A stretch of DNA of 64,000 nt. Origin: Populus alba. Taxonomy: Eukaryota; Streptophyta; Magnoliopsida; Malpighiales; Salicaceae. Below are positions 12,469-24,492 of this stretch, in pieces. Position 1 is the stretch's first letter; every line of letters begins with the position of its first letter. A model generated the notes under the pieces. That model did no database searches, was not told the DNA's origin, and saw nothing but the letters and a program-made list of their open reading frames with translations. The stretch is from the NCBI RefSeq assembly GCF_005239225.2, contig NC_133300.1, forward strand, positions 1,703,875 to 1,767,874. The letters run 5' to 3'. Made by a program: the position numbers and the translations under genes.

Positions 12469-15400
12469 ATGGAACAGCCACCACATACATCTTCAAATTC
12501 TGCAGCACCAGCAGTCCAGCTTTCTTCTTCTCCAACAGTGCAGCCCTCTTCTCTTGCAGTGCCTCCTCTGCTTTCCTCTACTACGTCACCGCCTGGATTC
12601 TCCTCTGCCATGGCTGGTGAACGCCTCCTCTTGCAGCCCACGTTTGCTGCCTCTACTGCCGCAAGCATTATCTCTCTTTCTCACACTCATCAAGTCATCT
12701 CCCTCAAATTAACAAACACCAATTATTTATATTGGCGTATGCAAATGCTACCTTATCTCCTAGGCCAAGGAGTTTTTGGTTTTGTTGATGGCTCTAACAC
12801 ATGTCCATCAACACATGTTCTTGCCCATGATGGTATCTCTCTTTAGGTAAATCCGCTTTTTCAAACCTGGAAACAACATGACCAACTCATTCTAAGTGCT
12901 CTTCTTTCCTCCCTATCTATGGAAGTTTTGCATCTTATTGTTGGTTGTCAAAGTTCTTGTTCAGCTTGGGGCACTCTTGAGCGAGCTCTCGCTTCCACCT
13001 CCAACTCTCGTATTATGCAACTTCACGGCTCTCTTCAGGATCTTCGACAGGGTGATGAATCAGTAACTCAATTTATGCAAAAAGCGAAGGCCTTATTTGA
13101 TGAATTGGTCGCTGCTGGTCAGCCAGTTTCACTTGAAGATTTCAATTTATATGTCTTTCGTGGTCTTCGAGGAGAGTTTAAAGACTTAGTTACCAAGGCT
13201 GAACCTTTATCATATGCAGATCTTCACAGCCATCTCCTCACACATGAATTTCTTCACAAATATTCTACTTCCATACATGCTCCTCTGCTTCCCACACCCA
13301 GCATTCCATCGTCTGCTCTTGTTGTACAGCGCCAGACTTTTGGCAATTTTGGCCGTAGTAGGGGCCGCTTCAACGGTGGCTGGCATCCCAACTAGTCCAA
13401 CAGCAGAGGCAACCGATTTGCTGGCTCCAGACCTGATCACCGCAGCTTCCAGAACTCCTCCTTCGGTGACAATAGGCAAGGCTCTTGGCAGCGTAATAGG
13501 GGGCAGAATCCACGCTGTCAACTGTGTCAGAATTTCGACCATACAGCTCCCCATTGCCCTCAATTCCAGCAACGAGGTTATGGCCAACAACCTACTGCCA
13601 ACCTGGTGCAGCGCAATCTCTCCTCAACCGGTTTTGTTGATTGGTTTCCAGATACCGGTGTCAATCAATACGTCACACCTGATCTTGCCACCTTGACCGC
13701 TTCAGAACCGTACCTTGGTAATGATAATTTGCATGTTGGTGATGGTAAGGGCCTTCCTATATCTCATCTTGGTCATACAAAAATATATACACCACATCGT
13801 TCTTTCACCTTATCTAATGTTCTTCATGTTCCTGCAATCACAAAACCTCTGCTCTCTGTTTAGAAATTTTGTCTTGATAATAATGTTTATTTTGAATTTC
13901 ACCCTCGTGTGTTTTATGTCAAGGATTTCAACACCCATGAAGTCCTTCTCTCAGGTCAGAGTAAAGATGGTCTTTATGCCCTGACCAAGTCTTCCGTCAC
14001 GTCAGTTCCTCAAGCCTATTGGTCTCCCTGCACTTCTGCCTCTGCCGATTTATGGCATCGTCGACTAGGTCATCCTACTTCACGTATCTTTCAATTGTTA
14101 ATCTCGAAAAATAAGATTATTTGTAACAAAAAACGTCTTAATTTTCAATGTCAACATTGTCCTTTAGGAAAATCATCGCGTTTGTCTTTAGGACCTACTG
14201 GTCACAAAACTTCTGCTCCACTTGAATTAATTTTTAGTGATGTATGGGGCCCTGCTCCTCTTTTTTCTTCAGATGGCTATCATTATTTTGTTATCTTCAT
14301 TGATGCTTATACTAAATATGTATGGTATTATCCTCTAGTTGCCAAGTCTAATGTTTACTCTGTTTTTCATCAATTTCAAACTCTTGTCGAACGTCAATTT
14401 TCCTTAAAAATAAAATCTATTCAAACTCATTGGGGTGGTGAATACCGAAAACTATCCACATTTTTTCAGACCATTGGTATTCATCATCGTCTGATTTGTC
14501 CCCACACTCATGAACAAAATGGAACAATAGAGCGTCGTCATAGGCATATTGTGGAAACAGGTCTTACTCTTTTAGGGCAATGTAAAGCACCTTTTCGATT
14601 CTGGAATTATGCTTTTGAAACCTCTGTTTATCTTATAAATCGCATGCCTACTCCTATTCTTGCCCATCGCTCTCCGTTTGATTGTTTATTTCAACGGTCT
14701 CCTGATTATCATTTTTGCGTACCTTTGGGTGTCTTTGTTTTCCTTTTCTGCGTCCATATAATAATCATAAATTGGATTTTCGTTCCTCTCCATGTGTGTT
14801 TTTTGGATATAGTTCCTCGCATCTTGGTTATCGATGTCTTGACATTGCATCTCACCGTATTTATATTTCCCGTCATGTCCGCTTCCATGAACATGTGTTT
14901 CCGTTTGATAATTCTGAACAAATTGCAAAGGTCTCCACCACAACCCCCACCCCACCCACTACTGTCACCCTCCCAAATTTGCTAAACCACCCATCGCTAC
15001 CCGCTTTCACTAGCCACCCAAACAGCCCACAACACTCCGCTTTGCCACTCCAAACAGCCACCCGACCACAGCCTCCACCCATCCCTTGGCCATCATCCCA
15101 TGCTTGTTTATCTAACCCTTATGATGCAGGTTCAGATCGTCAATTGGTCTCCTCTCCTCATGGTCTTAGGGCACTTTCTAGTCCCTCCTCTGCTTCGCCC
15201 TCCCTGGCTAGCACTCCTGCCGCTTCAGTCTCTACCTCCAGCCCCTCCTCTACTGACAGTCCTATGCTTGAGGCTACTTCTTTATCATCCTCTCCCGCTG
15301 GTCTGCAACTTATAGTTGATTTGTCTTCTTATCAGCTGCCACAAGTCTCCTCGCTACAACCGTCTTCCCCTGCGTCTCCACTAGCACACAGCAGACATCC

Positions 15401-17030
15401 TATGACTCTTAGACCACGACAGCCGAAGACAGCTAATCTAGTTGCTTCCACTGCCGCTACTTCTACCTCCACACGGGTATTGTATTCTCCCTCTTCTGAG
15501 CCTTTTGCATTCTCTGATGCTGACCGATATGCAGTTTGGCATAATGCTATGTGTGATGAGATCGCCGCTTTATGCGAAAATCACACTTGGTCTTTGGTTC
15601 CATTTCATCCTTCGATGAACGTTGTTGGCAGTAGATGGGTATATCGGATCAAACGTCGTGTTGATGGTAGTATTGAGCGCTATAAAGCGCGCCTTGTTGC
15701 TAGAGGTTTTACCCAACAGGAAGGTATTGATTATTCTGAAACCTTCAGTCCAGTTATTAAGCAAGCCACTGTCCGATTGGTTTTCTCTATTGCGGTTTCG
15801 CGAAATTGGAAGATTCATCAGCTTGATATTCATAATGCCTTCCTCAATGGTGTTCTTACTGAAGAGGTCTATATGAAACAGCCTCCAGGTTTCGTTGACT
15901 CTTCTCTTCCATCTCATGTGTGTAGATTGCACAAATCATTGTATGGTTTGAAACAGGCACCGAGAGCATGGTACACTCGTCTAAGTGATTTTTTGCTCTC
16001 CATCGGTTTCCGAGCTTCCAAGGTTGACACCTCCCTGTTTATCTTATCTGATGGTACTAATATCTTTTATCTCCTGGTGTATGTTGATGATATTCTGCTC
16101 ATGGGTAGCAACTCTGCTATGCTTCATCACCTTATACAGTTACTCAGCTCTGAGTTCAAGCTTCGGGACTTAGGTGCTGTTCACTACTTTCTGGGTATTG
16201 AAGTTCAGTCTACCAGTATGGGTTTAATGCTGCGTCAACATAAATATATTCTTGACATCCTCACTCGAGCTGGTATGACTTCTTGCAAACCAGTTGATAC
16301 TCCAGTCTCCCCTTCGAAATTCATTTTATTATCGGATCATTCATTCTCTGATCCTACACGATTTCGTCAAATCATGGGTGCTCTTCAATATCTTACCTTC
16401 ACCCGTCCAGATATATGCTTTGCTGTTAACAGAGTCTGTCAGTTTATGCATGCTCCTACAGATTCTCATTGGGCCGCTATCAAACGTATTTTACGTTATC
16501 TTAAAGGTACGACATCTTATGGTTTCCATATCACTCGAGGCTCCTCTTTTGCTCTACATGGCTTTACAGATGCAGATTGGGCTGGTAGTATTGATGATCG
16601 CAAGTCTACGGGCGGCTATCTTGTCTTTTTTGGTCAGACGCCGATTTCTTGGAAATCCAGCAAGCAACGCACTGTTGCTCGCTCCTCTACTGAGGCTGAG
16701 TATAAAGCCCTTGCTGATGGTACCGCAGAAGTCATTTGGCTTCAATACTTGTTAACAGATTTGCAGGTTCCCTCAGTCTCTGCCCCTACCATTTGGTGTG
16801 ATAATCTTGGTGCTACCTATCTCTTAGCAAATCCTATCTTCCATGCTCGTACTAAGCATGTTGAAGTGGATTATCACTTTGTTCGTGACCGTGTTGCCAA
16901 GAAAGAAATTCAGATTCGTTTTATTCCATCTCGAGATCAACTTGCCGATGTCTTCACTAAACCGCTTCCTGTTACATCTTTTACTGCTTTTCGATTCAAG
17001 CTTCGGGTTGATCCCCCACCCTCAGCTTGA
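12469..17030 (+). pseudogene. Copia gag-pol polyprotein, three TAG stops and one frameshift
   Basis: In order: gag (from ATG 12,469, with a UBN2/Retrotran_gag-like part); a CCHC zinc knuckle (CQLCQNFDHTAPHC, about 13,524); aspartic protease (WFPDTG, about 13,644); GAG-pre-integrase (LWHRRLGHP, CQHC); integrase core with DVWGPAP and the NGTIERRHRH motif; reverse transcriptase with QLDIHNAFLNG and YVDDILL; RNase H with DADWAG, SSTEAEY and the C-terminal TKHVEVDYHFVRD. Stops are TAG at 12,844, 13,393 and 13,861; a one-base shift lies in the T run at 14,712-14,716. The second integrase catalytic position reads THWGGEY where the family has Asp before WGGEY/NGGEF. The right part, from about 14,715 to the TGA at 17,028-17,030, is fully open. 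It cannot make a full polyprotein as read here. Confidence 0.93.
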
Positions 17031-17037
17031 GGGGGCA
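17026..17037 (+). promoter_or_regulatory. Copia polypurine tract
   Basis: CTTGAGGGGGCA directly before the 3' LTR, overlapping the end of the pol reading frame; the standard plus-strand primer for this family. Confidence 0.85.
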
Positions 17038-17223
17038 TATTATAGAATAGGATTCTAATATAGGATGTTGTAATCATTACAGTTACTCATATATCTATCA
17101 GAATAGGATTCTAATATAGGATGTTGTAATCATTACAGTTACTGCAGTGTTCTACTGCCTCTATATAAATAGGAAGGTTGGCTAAGGCACAACCCAACAC
17201 ATTCTATTATTCTCAACTATCCT

Positions 17224-17400
17224 AATTAATTGATCTATATCATTGTACACAAGGTACTCTTATTCATTCCAATAATATCATCACAAGTTTGATGCATATC
17301 AATGTACGCAAGGTACTTGTATTCATTCCAATTATATGATAACTAGTTGATACATATCAATGTACATAAAGTACTCATATTCATTCCAATATTTATCAAA
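17224..17400. repeat. Degenerate ~58-bp tandem repeat, right part
   Basis: Three clear units, each with a CATATCAATGTAC-like core, then AAGGTACT-(T/C)-(G/T)TATTCATTCCAAT. Continues the array cut by the copia insertion. Confidence 0.7.
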
Positions 17401-18630
17401 GCAATAAAACAATAAATTATGTAATTTATCAATAAGTTTACACAAATTGAAAAGACAAGGTGCGATGCACCTTCCTCTTTCCCCAACCGATCGAGTCCCT
17501 TCAACTACTGACGACCCTACTCCAGGCATCTCTTCTGTTTGAGAATCAAGAGATACAAGCAATAGCCTCTTAAAATTTTATCACAATGTGCATTCTCATA
17601 CTATTGCAATCTCATTCACAAGAATTCATCACCATGTTTTAATTTCATTTATCGATTAATTTCCTTCAACTACCTCGTTACACTTTCTAGATTAGTTTTC
17701 ATTCGAGAGCACTGTTTACTATTTTATTCGTAAATAAAGTTATAGACAACGGTTTTAAGTGTGGCTTGACTCCTTGGAAAGGTAAGACACGATTCTACAA
17801 CTCTACTAAAGGATAGAAAGCTTAATTTTGCCCTTAACTTCCCTAAAATTATCTGTTATAGTACTCAACATAATCTGTCCAGTACGATAAAATTTAACTC
17901 TTCTTCTATCTTCAGTCGATATCTAGAGTTATCTAACCTTAAATTATGCGAGGTCAATTTTTTTTGAAAGATAACATCTATACCTACAACCTTTGTAAAG
18001 AACCCAATCTTAAATTTTATCATTTGGGTGCCCTAATCTCAGCTAAAAGTTGGGTGACCGAACTGTTCAGTCCCAATACATGGATTGGACAACCATTATC
18101 TCACTTTTCCTACTATCATCTTGTTTGTTTTACATTAATATCCTAAGTTTTAAATATATCATTATTGCTTATTCATGTTTCTACTACTAAGTTAGCCTAT
18201 CCGATTTCTCTAGAATCTATATTCGTCACAAGGTCCCCTTTATAACTGGCTTGCCCCTACTTCTCATTGGTCCTCACTTTTTAATTAGGTCCTCCATTTA
18301 ACACCAGCACATGTCCGTCATGTCTACAATCTCGTCTTCCTTACCAATAATCTGGCTGAACATGCCTAAGAAAAGACACCAAAGATTTTCTTAAATTTAA
18401 ATCATAATTAGCATGCTTTTGATGGTTAATTAAATGCAAATCAAACCACCACACTTTTCATTTATTTCATTCTTGCTAACTTAATTTAAACAAAAGTTTC
18501 AGTAAAGTTAAAGTTTCGCCTAATTGAATCCAAACTAATCAAATCCAACTAGTGAAGTTAACCACCATTTAAAGTATAATTAAGTCCTTGAACCTAATTA
18601 AATCCTTTTATTGGACCCAAATTAATTCTT
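17401..18630. other. AT-rich intergenic sequence before the gap
   Basis: No gene, LTR or repeat boundary that I can defend. The last 80 bases (AATTAAGTCCTTGAACC and TTGGACCCAAATTAATTC) resemble the pyrimidine-rich LTR lines seen elsewhere, so a retroelement may extend into the gap. Confidence 0.4.
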
Positions 18631-19130
18631 NNNNNNNNNNNNNNNNNNNNNNNNNNNNNNNNNNNNNNNNNNNNNNNNNNNNNNNNNNNNNNNNNNNNNN
18701 NNNNNNNNNNNNNNNNNNNNNNNNNNNNNNNNNNNNNNNNNNNNNNNNNNNNNNNNNNNNNNNNNNNNNNNNNNNNNNNNNNNNNNNNNNNNNNNNNNNN
18801 NNNNNNNNNNNNNNNNNNNNNNNNNNNNNNNNNNNNNNNNNNNNNNNNNNNNNNNNNNNNNNNNNNNNNNNNNNNNNNNNNNNNNNNNNNNNNNNNNNNN
18901 NNNNNNNNNNNNNNNNNNNNNNNNNNNNNNNNNNNNNNNNNNNNNNNNNNNNNNNNNNNNNNNNNNNNNNNNNNNNNNNNNNNNNNNNNNNNNNNNNNNN
19001 NNNNNNNNNNNNNNNNNNNNNNNNNNNNNNNNNNNNNNNNNNNNNNNNNNNNNNNNNNNNNNNNNNNNNNNNNNNNNNNNNNNNNNNNNNNNNNNNNNNN
19101 NNNNNNNNNNNNNNNNNNNNNNNNNNNNNN
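18631..19130. other. Assembly gap, 500 N
   Basis: Exactly 500 N, the size usually used as a placeholder when true gap length is unknown. Open frames running across it are meaningless. The missing TIR and NB-ARC exons of the resistance gene to the right probably fall in this gap. Confidence 0.99.
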
Positions 19131-19204
19131 CCTCTTTTTGATAGATATTTTTACCTTGCTTCCACATGTTTTATGAATTATTTATTCTTTGTCTTTGATT
19201 TCAG

Positions 19205-21566
19205 GGGACAAAAAGAGTTAAAGGCATATGCCTTGACATGTCCAAATCAAGGAAAATGAGCTTGAAAACTGATTCCTTTGCAGGGATGAACTGTCTTGAA
19301 TTTCTCATATTCCATAATCCCTCTTACTTCGAGGTCGAAAAAAACAAAGTGCACCTTCCTCACGCTGGCCTTTGAATATCTTTCCAATGAGCTTAGATAT
19401 TTCCACTGGGATGGATTCCCTTCCAAATCTTTGCCACAGGATTTTAGTGCTGAAAACCTCGTCCAGTTTGATTTTCCTGAGAGCAAGGTAGAGAAACTTT
19501 GGAGTGGAAACAGGTATGCTGCTAACATTTCTATCTATGGATTATAGAGTACCAAATTCTAATCCTCTCAATTTTTTGCGACAGAATCTTCTGAATTTAA
19601 AAGGAATCAACCTCAGTTCCTCTCGGTGTTTGACTGAATTGCCAGATTTATCAAAAGCTATCAATTTAGAGTATATAAATCTTAGTGGTTGTGAAAGTTT
19701 AAAAAGGGTTCCATCGTCCTTTCAACATCTGGAGAAACTGAATCGCCTTGATCTTACCGACTGCCATAATCTAATTACTCTTCCTAGAAGGATTGATTCA
19801 AAGTGTCTCGAACAACTTTTTATAACAGGTTGCTCAAATATCAGGAATTGTCCAGAGACTTATGCGGATATAGGATATTTAGACTTAAGTGGGACTTCTG
19901 TAGAAAAGGTTCCTTTGTCAATCAAGTTCAGACAAATTTTCTCTGATTGGTTGCAAAAAATGTTACCAAGTTTCCAGTGATTTCAGAAAATATAAGAGTG
20001 TTGCTTTTGGATCGAACTGCTATAGAAGAGGTGCCTTCATCAATTGAGTTTCTTACGAAACTGGTGTCGTTACATATGTTCGACCTGTAAAAGGCTCTCT
20101 AAACTCCCAAGCAGCATCTGTAAATTGAAATTTCTTGAAAATTTCTATTTATCTGGTTGCTCAAAACTTGAGACCTTCCCAGAAATCAAGAGGCCTATGA
20201 AATCTTTGAAAACACTTTACTTGGGTAGAACAGCAATTAAGAAGCTACCATCATCAATTAGGCATCAGAAATCTTTGATATTTCTCGAGTTAGATGGAGC
20301 ATATATCAAAGAGCTACCGGAGCTTCCATCTTCTTTGTGTATTTTATCAGCAAGGGATTGTGAATCATTAGAAACCATATCAAGCAGCACTTTAAGCCAA
20401 TCGATACGTTTGAATCTTTGCAAATTGCTTCAGATTTGATCAGAATGCAATCATGGAAGACATGCAATTGAAAATTCAGGTCTCTCTACATTCCTCTCTC
20501 TCTCACACACACATAGTCGATTAGATTTACTTATTCTAATAATATAATTTCTGTCTTGCAGTCTGGAAATATTGGAGACATGTTTCAGATTCTTTCACCA
20601 GGAAGTGAAATTCCACATTGGTTCATTAATCGAAGTTGGGGATCTTCAGTTGCCATTCAGTTGCCCTCAGACTGTCATAAGCTCAAGGCAATTGCTTTCT
20701 GCCTGATTGTTCACCATACAGTTCCATTAAATGATTTGCTTCAGGAAGATAAAGCCATAAATATTAAATGGCAATGCCATGCCAAAGGAATAATTGTGAA
20801 CAAGATGATATCATTTTCAGGACAGAGTGTGAGATATATAACTTCAAGGATTCAAAGATGCATGACTCGGATCACATGTTATTGTGGCACGAGAACTGGA
20901 AAGAAGATTCTTTCAGTAAATACTCTGACAAAGAAATTACTTTTGAATTCTACCCGAAAGCAAAAGCGAAATCTTTCGATCGGAACACCTCAGAGATGGA
21001 GTTGCGTGAGATTGAAAAGCATTGCAAGGTGAAAAGCTGCGGGGTCTATCTTCTATTTGATGAGAGTCCACAACATCTATTCAGCATTTCTGATGGGGAT
21101 TTGAGCGACCAAGAAGATGATTACTATTCTCTTTATTCCAGCAGTTCTTCTGCTGAGGATTCAGGTGATGAAATTGATCATGAAAATGGTGATTCAAAAT
21201 CCGGCGAGACTAGCCCAGCAACGTCTTTTTTCTTCCACCGAAAGGGTTATCTCCTTCTTCTATGCTTCTTGACATTTGCTTATCTCTTTCTCTCATGGAC
21301 ATCCCAATTTTGTTTTGCACCACAATTCATTCGTAAGTTGCCTTTTCTACCTTTACTACTCTTACAACTTATTTTCTTCTTATAAAAAATGTATAGCATA
21401 AAATCATGAACAATAATTGTCTGGTCCGGAAAGTGTTTCTAGGTTCTTGTTTTTGTGGGATCATTTATTTTGCAGTTTTAGGAGAATAATCAAATGCTAA
21501 GTACTCATCAAGATTATCTTTGTTTTCTTCTCTCCCATTTTCTGTGCAGCTCCACCACCAACTTAA
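19205..21566 (+). pseudogene. TIR-NBS-LRR type resistance gene, 3' half (LRR plus C-JID), with several 1-bp indels
   Basis: Exons inferred at 19,205-19,513, 19,585-20,479, 20,562-21,332 and 21,550-21,566 (TAA). The first starts TKRVKGICLDMS and has the LRR_3-type LRYFHWDGFPSKSLP and VEKLWSG. The second carries leucine-rich repeats (INLEYINLSGCESLKRVP, LSKLPSSICKLKFLENF). The third starts with the post-LRR C-JID motif ILSPGSEIPHWF and ends in a hydrophobic segment (YLLLLCFLTFAYLFL) suggesting a membrane tail. These features are typical of TNL immune receptors, whose TIR and NB-ARC parts are absent here and would lie in the N gap. Apparent extra bases occur near 19,371, 19,937, 19,955, 20,084 and 20,416, and one missing base near 20,790; the first splice also does not join in phase. 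No substitution-type stop was found. Low-quality sequence beside the gap is as likely as true decay. Confidence 0.85.
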
Positions 21567-22547
21567 GCTTCGAAACAGAGTGATTTCCTATTTCCTCTCC
21601 TTCCAGATCTCGAGTTTCAGGTAATAATTTAACACTCAATTCACCACTTTCATCGTTTTTTACACACACAGACACATGGTTCGGAATTTGTGATATTTAG
21701 TTGTGATTTTTTTATTTTGAGTCTTTGAAATTTGAAGTTTTGGACAGGTCCTATTCAGGTTTATTCAGAGAGCAAGGCAATGAGTGAAGCTAAAAGTTTG
21801 GCAACAGAACTTACTAGCATCAGATGGATTTACTTTGTCAACACCAACTGATAGACCTGTTAGAACTACTGATTGTGCTCTTTTGTTTTACGAAGGTCCT
21901 TTCTTTGTGATCGATTTATTTGGTCTGCTATATTTCAACTTGTGGTCGGTGACTCTGACAAGAGTGCTCTTATAGTTGTCTTCCTTTATTCTTGTTGCTG
22001 ATTGTTTCTGATACCTATGGCTACTAGTAATTTTGCATCTACTTTTTGTTGTTCAGATTTATGAGTTTATTCATAGTCATACACTGCAATCTTGTCTTGT
22101 AACAGTGATCAATCCTTTTCTGAAGGAGTTTCGAGTAGATATTGAAAATTGACAAGTTATAATTGAAAGTTTAGTTCTTTGCTTTTCATTATTTTTTCAA
22201 TACATGGTCGATACAGCTGTTTCTGGTAAAAAATGCTATGACAAAGTTGGATTAAGATGTGTTTGGCATTATGGTTAAGGATATTTTTTTAAAATGTTTT
22301 TAATTTGGAAATATATTAAAATAATATTTTATTATTTTTAAAAATTTTATTTTTTGATACTAATATATAAAAATAATCTAAAAATACCAAAAAAAAATTG
22401 ACTTGGATCAAAAAAAAAAAATATTTAAGTTTTTTGGAAATCACAGTCATGCCACGATTATAAAACATTATAAACATGCTCTAACTCTCTGCTTGATTGC
22501 AATCATAGGGTGTTTATATGGTGAAGATTCAAGAATCAACCATGACT
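21567..22547. other. 3' flank of the resistance gene and AT-rich spacer
   Basis: Likely 3' UTR with a further splice-like GTAATA near 21,621. From 22,260 to 22,440 there is an A/T-rich stretch starting GTGTTTGGCATTATGG, a style common in dispersed plant repeats, but termini could not be defined. No gene seen. Confidence 0.45.
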
Positions 22548-23090
22548 TGTTGAGAGCCAGTACATATTTCTTAGATAAATTCCTAGTCAATGTAAGAATT
22601 CTTGATGAAAAAGGATTTGTGTTAGACTTTTTTATTAGAATCATTATTGAATTAGTTAGCATTTTTGTTAGATTATAATTTTTTTTTGAGTACTTTAATT
22701 TATTCATGGTCTACGATTTAATGTCTATAAATAGACTTGTTATCAAAAGAGTATAGATAATTATGAAGAAGAGTTCATAGTGTATATCTTTTGAAAAAAC
22801 ACTTAATGAAAAATATCCTTCCTCTCAATTTTTTTTGTGTTTTTAGCTTTGTTTTTTAAGTTTAGTTCTTACAACGCCTATCCTTTTTTTCAACAAGTGG
22901 TATTAGAGCTTTTGTTTAATTATTTGAGATGATCATTTCAAACTTCTCATTTTAATGTCCTTGTTTGAAAAAGAACAATTATAAGACTTGTTGTATTTGA
23001 GAAAAAGCTTGGCGAGGTTTTTAAAATGTATGAGAAACAATTGAAAAAGGCTTTGAGGAGCCTATAGGAGTAACGTTGACTTAAGCTCAA
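22548..23090 (+). mobile_element. Copia-like LTR (348 bp) with primer-binding site and leader; truncated
   Basis: TGTTGA at 22,548 and TCAACA ending 22,895 form matching LTR ends. A TATA box (TATAAATAG, 22,726-22,734) sits mid-way as expected. TGGTATTAGAGCT (22,898-22,910) follows at once and is a one-mismatch variant of the tRNA-Met primer site. The sequence after it reads like a leader and degenerate gag start to about 23,090. No second LTR is seen, so the element is truncated. Confidence 0.65.
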
Positions 23091-24325
23091 AAGGAGGTCA
23101 GGATCGAGAAAATTTTTATTTTTATACCTTGTACATGAGCATCTAATACTCCCTCCATTGATATTTTTCGGATTAGATAATACATAATTAATAAAAATAT
23201 TACCCCAATATAATAACTTATCATCTGCAACCCTTGGGATGAAGATCTATATATCTATGAACGATCGTCCATTATTTATATCACACATATACAAAAGAAT
23301 AATGAAAACATGTATTATTTAACTATTTTACTTAAATAATTTGCCAAAATATTGATTTAGCTCAAATTTATTCAGTCTATTTTAATAGTACTATTAATTC
23401 ATTAACAATTATTTATATAAAACTCAAATTTCAACATATTTATCAAAAATTTCAACTCAACAATAAATTTAACAAAATATAAAACAGAACCGTTAAATAA
23501 GTCATTATTTATTTCATCACAAAACACCTAAGTCACAAATTCAACATAAATTTCATCAATTTACAAATAAATATAATTTTATAAAATCTTAAACAAATCC
23601 TAACATGTACAAGTCATAAATTCATACAATAAATTTGTATGAGAAAAGACTATAAAATAAATAAATACCCAATCAAAATATATAGATATACTACAAAAAA
23701 ATTACAAAAAAAGAATCAACAGTTTAAAATTAAGTTCAAACAAAAAAAAAAAAATAGATTTGCTTAATTAAAGTACAAAATCCTCAAGAACATTTGAATC
23801 AAAACTCGAATGCTGATAAGCCGAGTGTTATGGTGGCTGGATTTGTTATGCGGGTTGAATTGTGTTGAGGTTGGGAGTGAGGGCTGTTTGTTGTTGAAAA
23901 AAATACATAAGAAAAAAAAAAAAAGAAATGAAGGAAGGAGGGAAGAGAGTTAATTGTCAGGTTATAAATTAAATATCATCGAACCAACATAATTATTGCA
24001 TCTGTTATTCTGTCAGTAAAAATATCAGGTTATCATATAATTTACCTTTTTAAATCCCACAATAATTTCTTTTGTATATATTAAAAAACAAATAGTCAAC
24101 TTATCATATTGTTTGATTTTATTTTTATTCTTTATTAACTCGTTGTGATTCTCTTATTATACACCAAAAAAAATTTTCAATTAATATTTACTGATAAATA
24201 TAAAAATAAAAAATTATATCAATAAAAACCATCACAATATACCATTAAAAAGTTTCTTCGTTTATAATTATCAATCTTCCGACTGTAGTTAATCAAGTGA
24301 CATGGATACAAGGGAAATTCAAAAG
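23091..24325. other. AT-rich intergenic spacer
   Basis: Very A/T-rich with many homopolymers. No coding or repeat boundaries that can be supported. Confidence 0.5.
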
Positions 24326-24492
24326 TCAAAATTAAGAGCGGTACCGTAGTTCCCGTACTTGGATTTCTTGCCTCGGTACACCCCGTAGGGCACCGTCCCG
24401 ATTGGACCTCTTGGTAATATTATCTCCACCTCCTCTCTGAGGTCGCCTTCAATACTGTACTTAATAACGTAGATATATAGGAAGACATAACC
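24326..24492 (-). other. Short open frame of normal codon content in an AT desert (possible gene fragment)
   Basis: On the minus strand a 55-codon frame without ATG, bounded by stops, encodes a polar, coding-looking peptide that includes EGDLREEVEIILPRGPIG and KKSKYGNYG. Its G+C is clearly above that of the surrounding sequence. I do not recognise the family. It could be an exon, a captured gene fragment or chance. Confidence 0.35.

Larger units (their letters stand above)
12215..17218 (+). mobile_element. Complete Ty1/copia LTR retrotransposon with TA...CT termini
   Basis: The two LTRs are 12,215-12,395 and 17,038-17,218, both 181 bp, and I find one difference between them (T/C near the 3' end). 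ATCCT flanks both sides (12,210-12,214 and 17,219-17,223), a 5-bp target duplication. The LTRs start TATTATAG and end CTCAACT, so the termini are TA...CT rather than TG...CA. The primer-binding site TGGTATCAGAGC follows the 5' LTR directly, and a polypurine tract (TTGAGGGGGCA) precedes the 3' LTR. Each LTR has an internal duplication (AGAATAGGATTC... unit, period about 56) and a TATA box (CTATATAAATAGG). Near-identical LTRs indicate a recent insertion. Confidence 0.95.

Noticed and set aside
15570..15932. Minus-strand open frames inside the copia pol
   Set aside because: Shadows of the long plus-strand reverse transcriptase frame.
18588..19259. Long open frames across the N gap on both strands
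   Set aside because: They are made of unknown bases; only 19,205 onward is real coding sequence.
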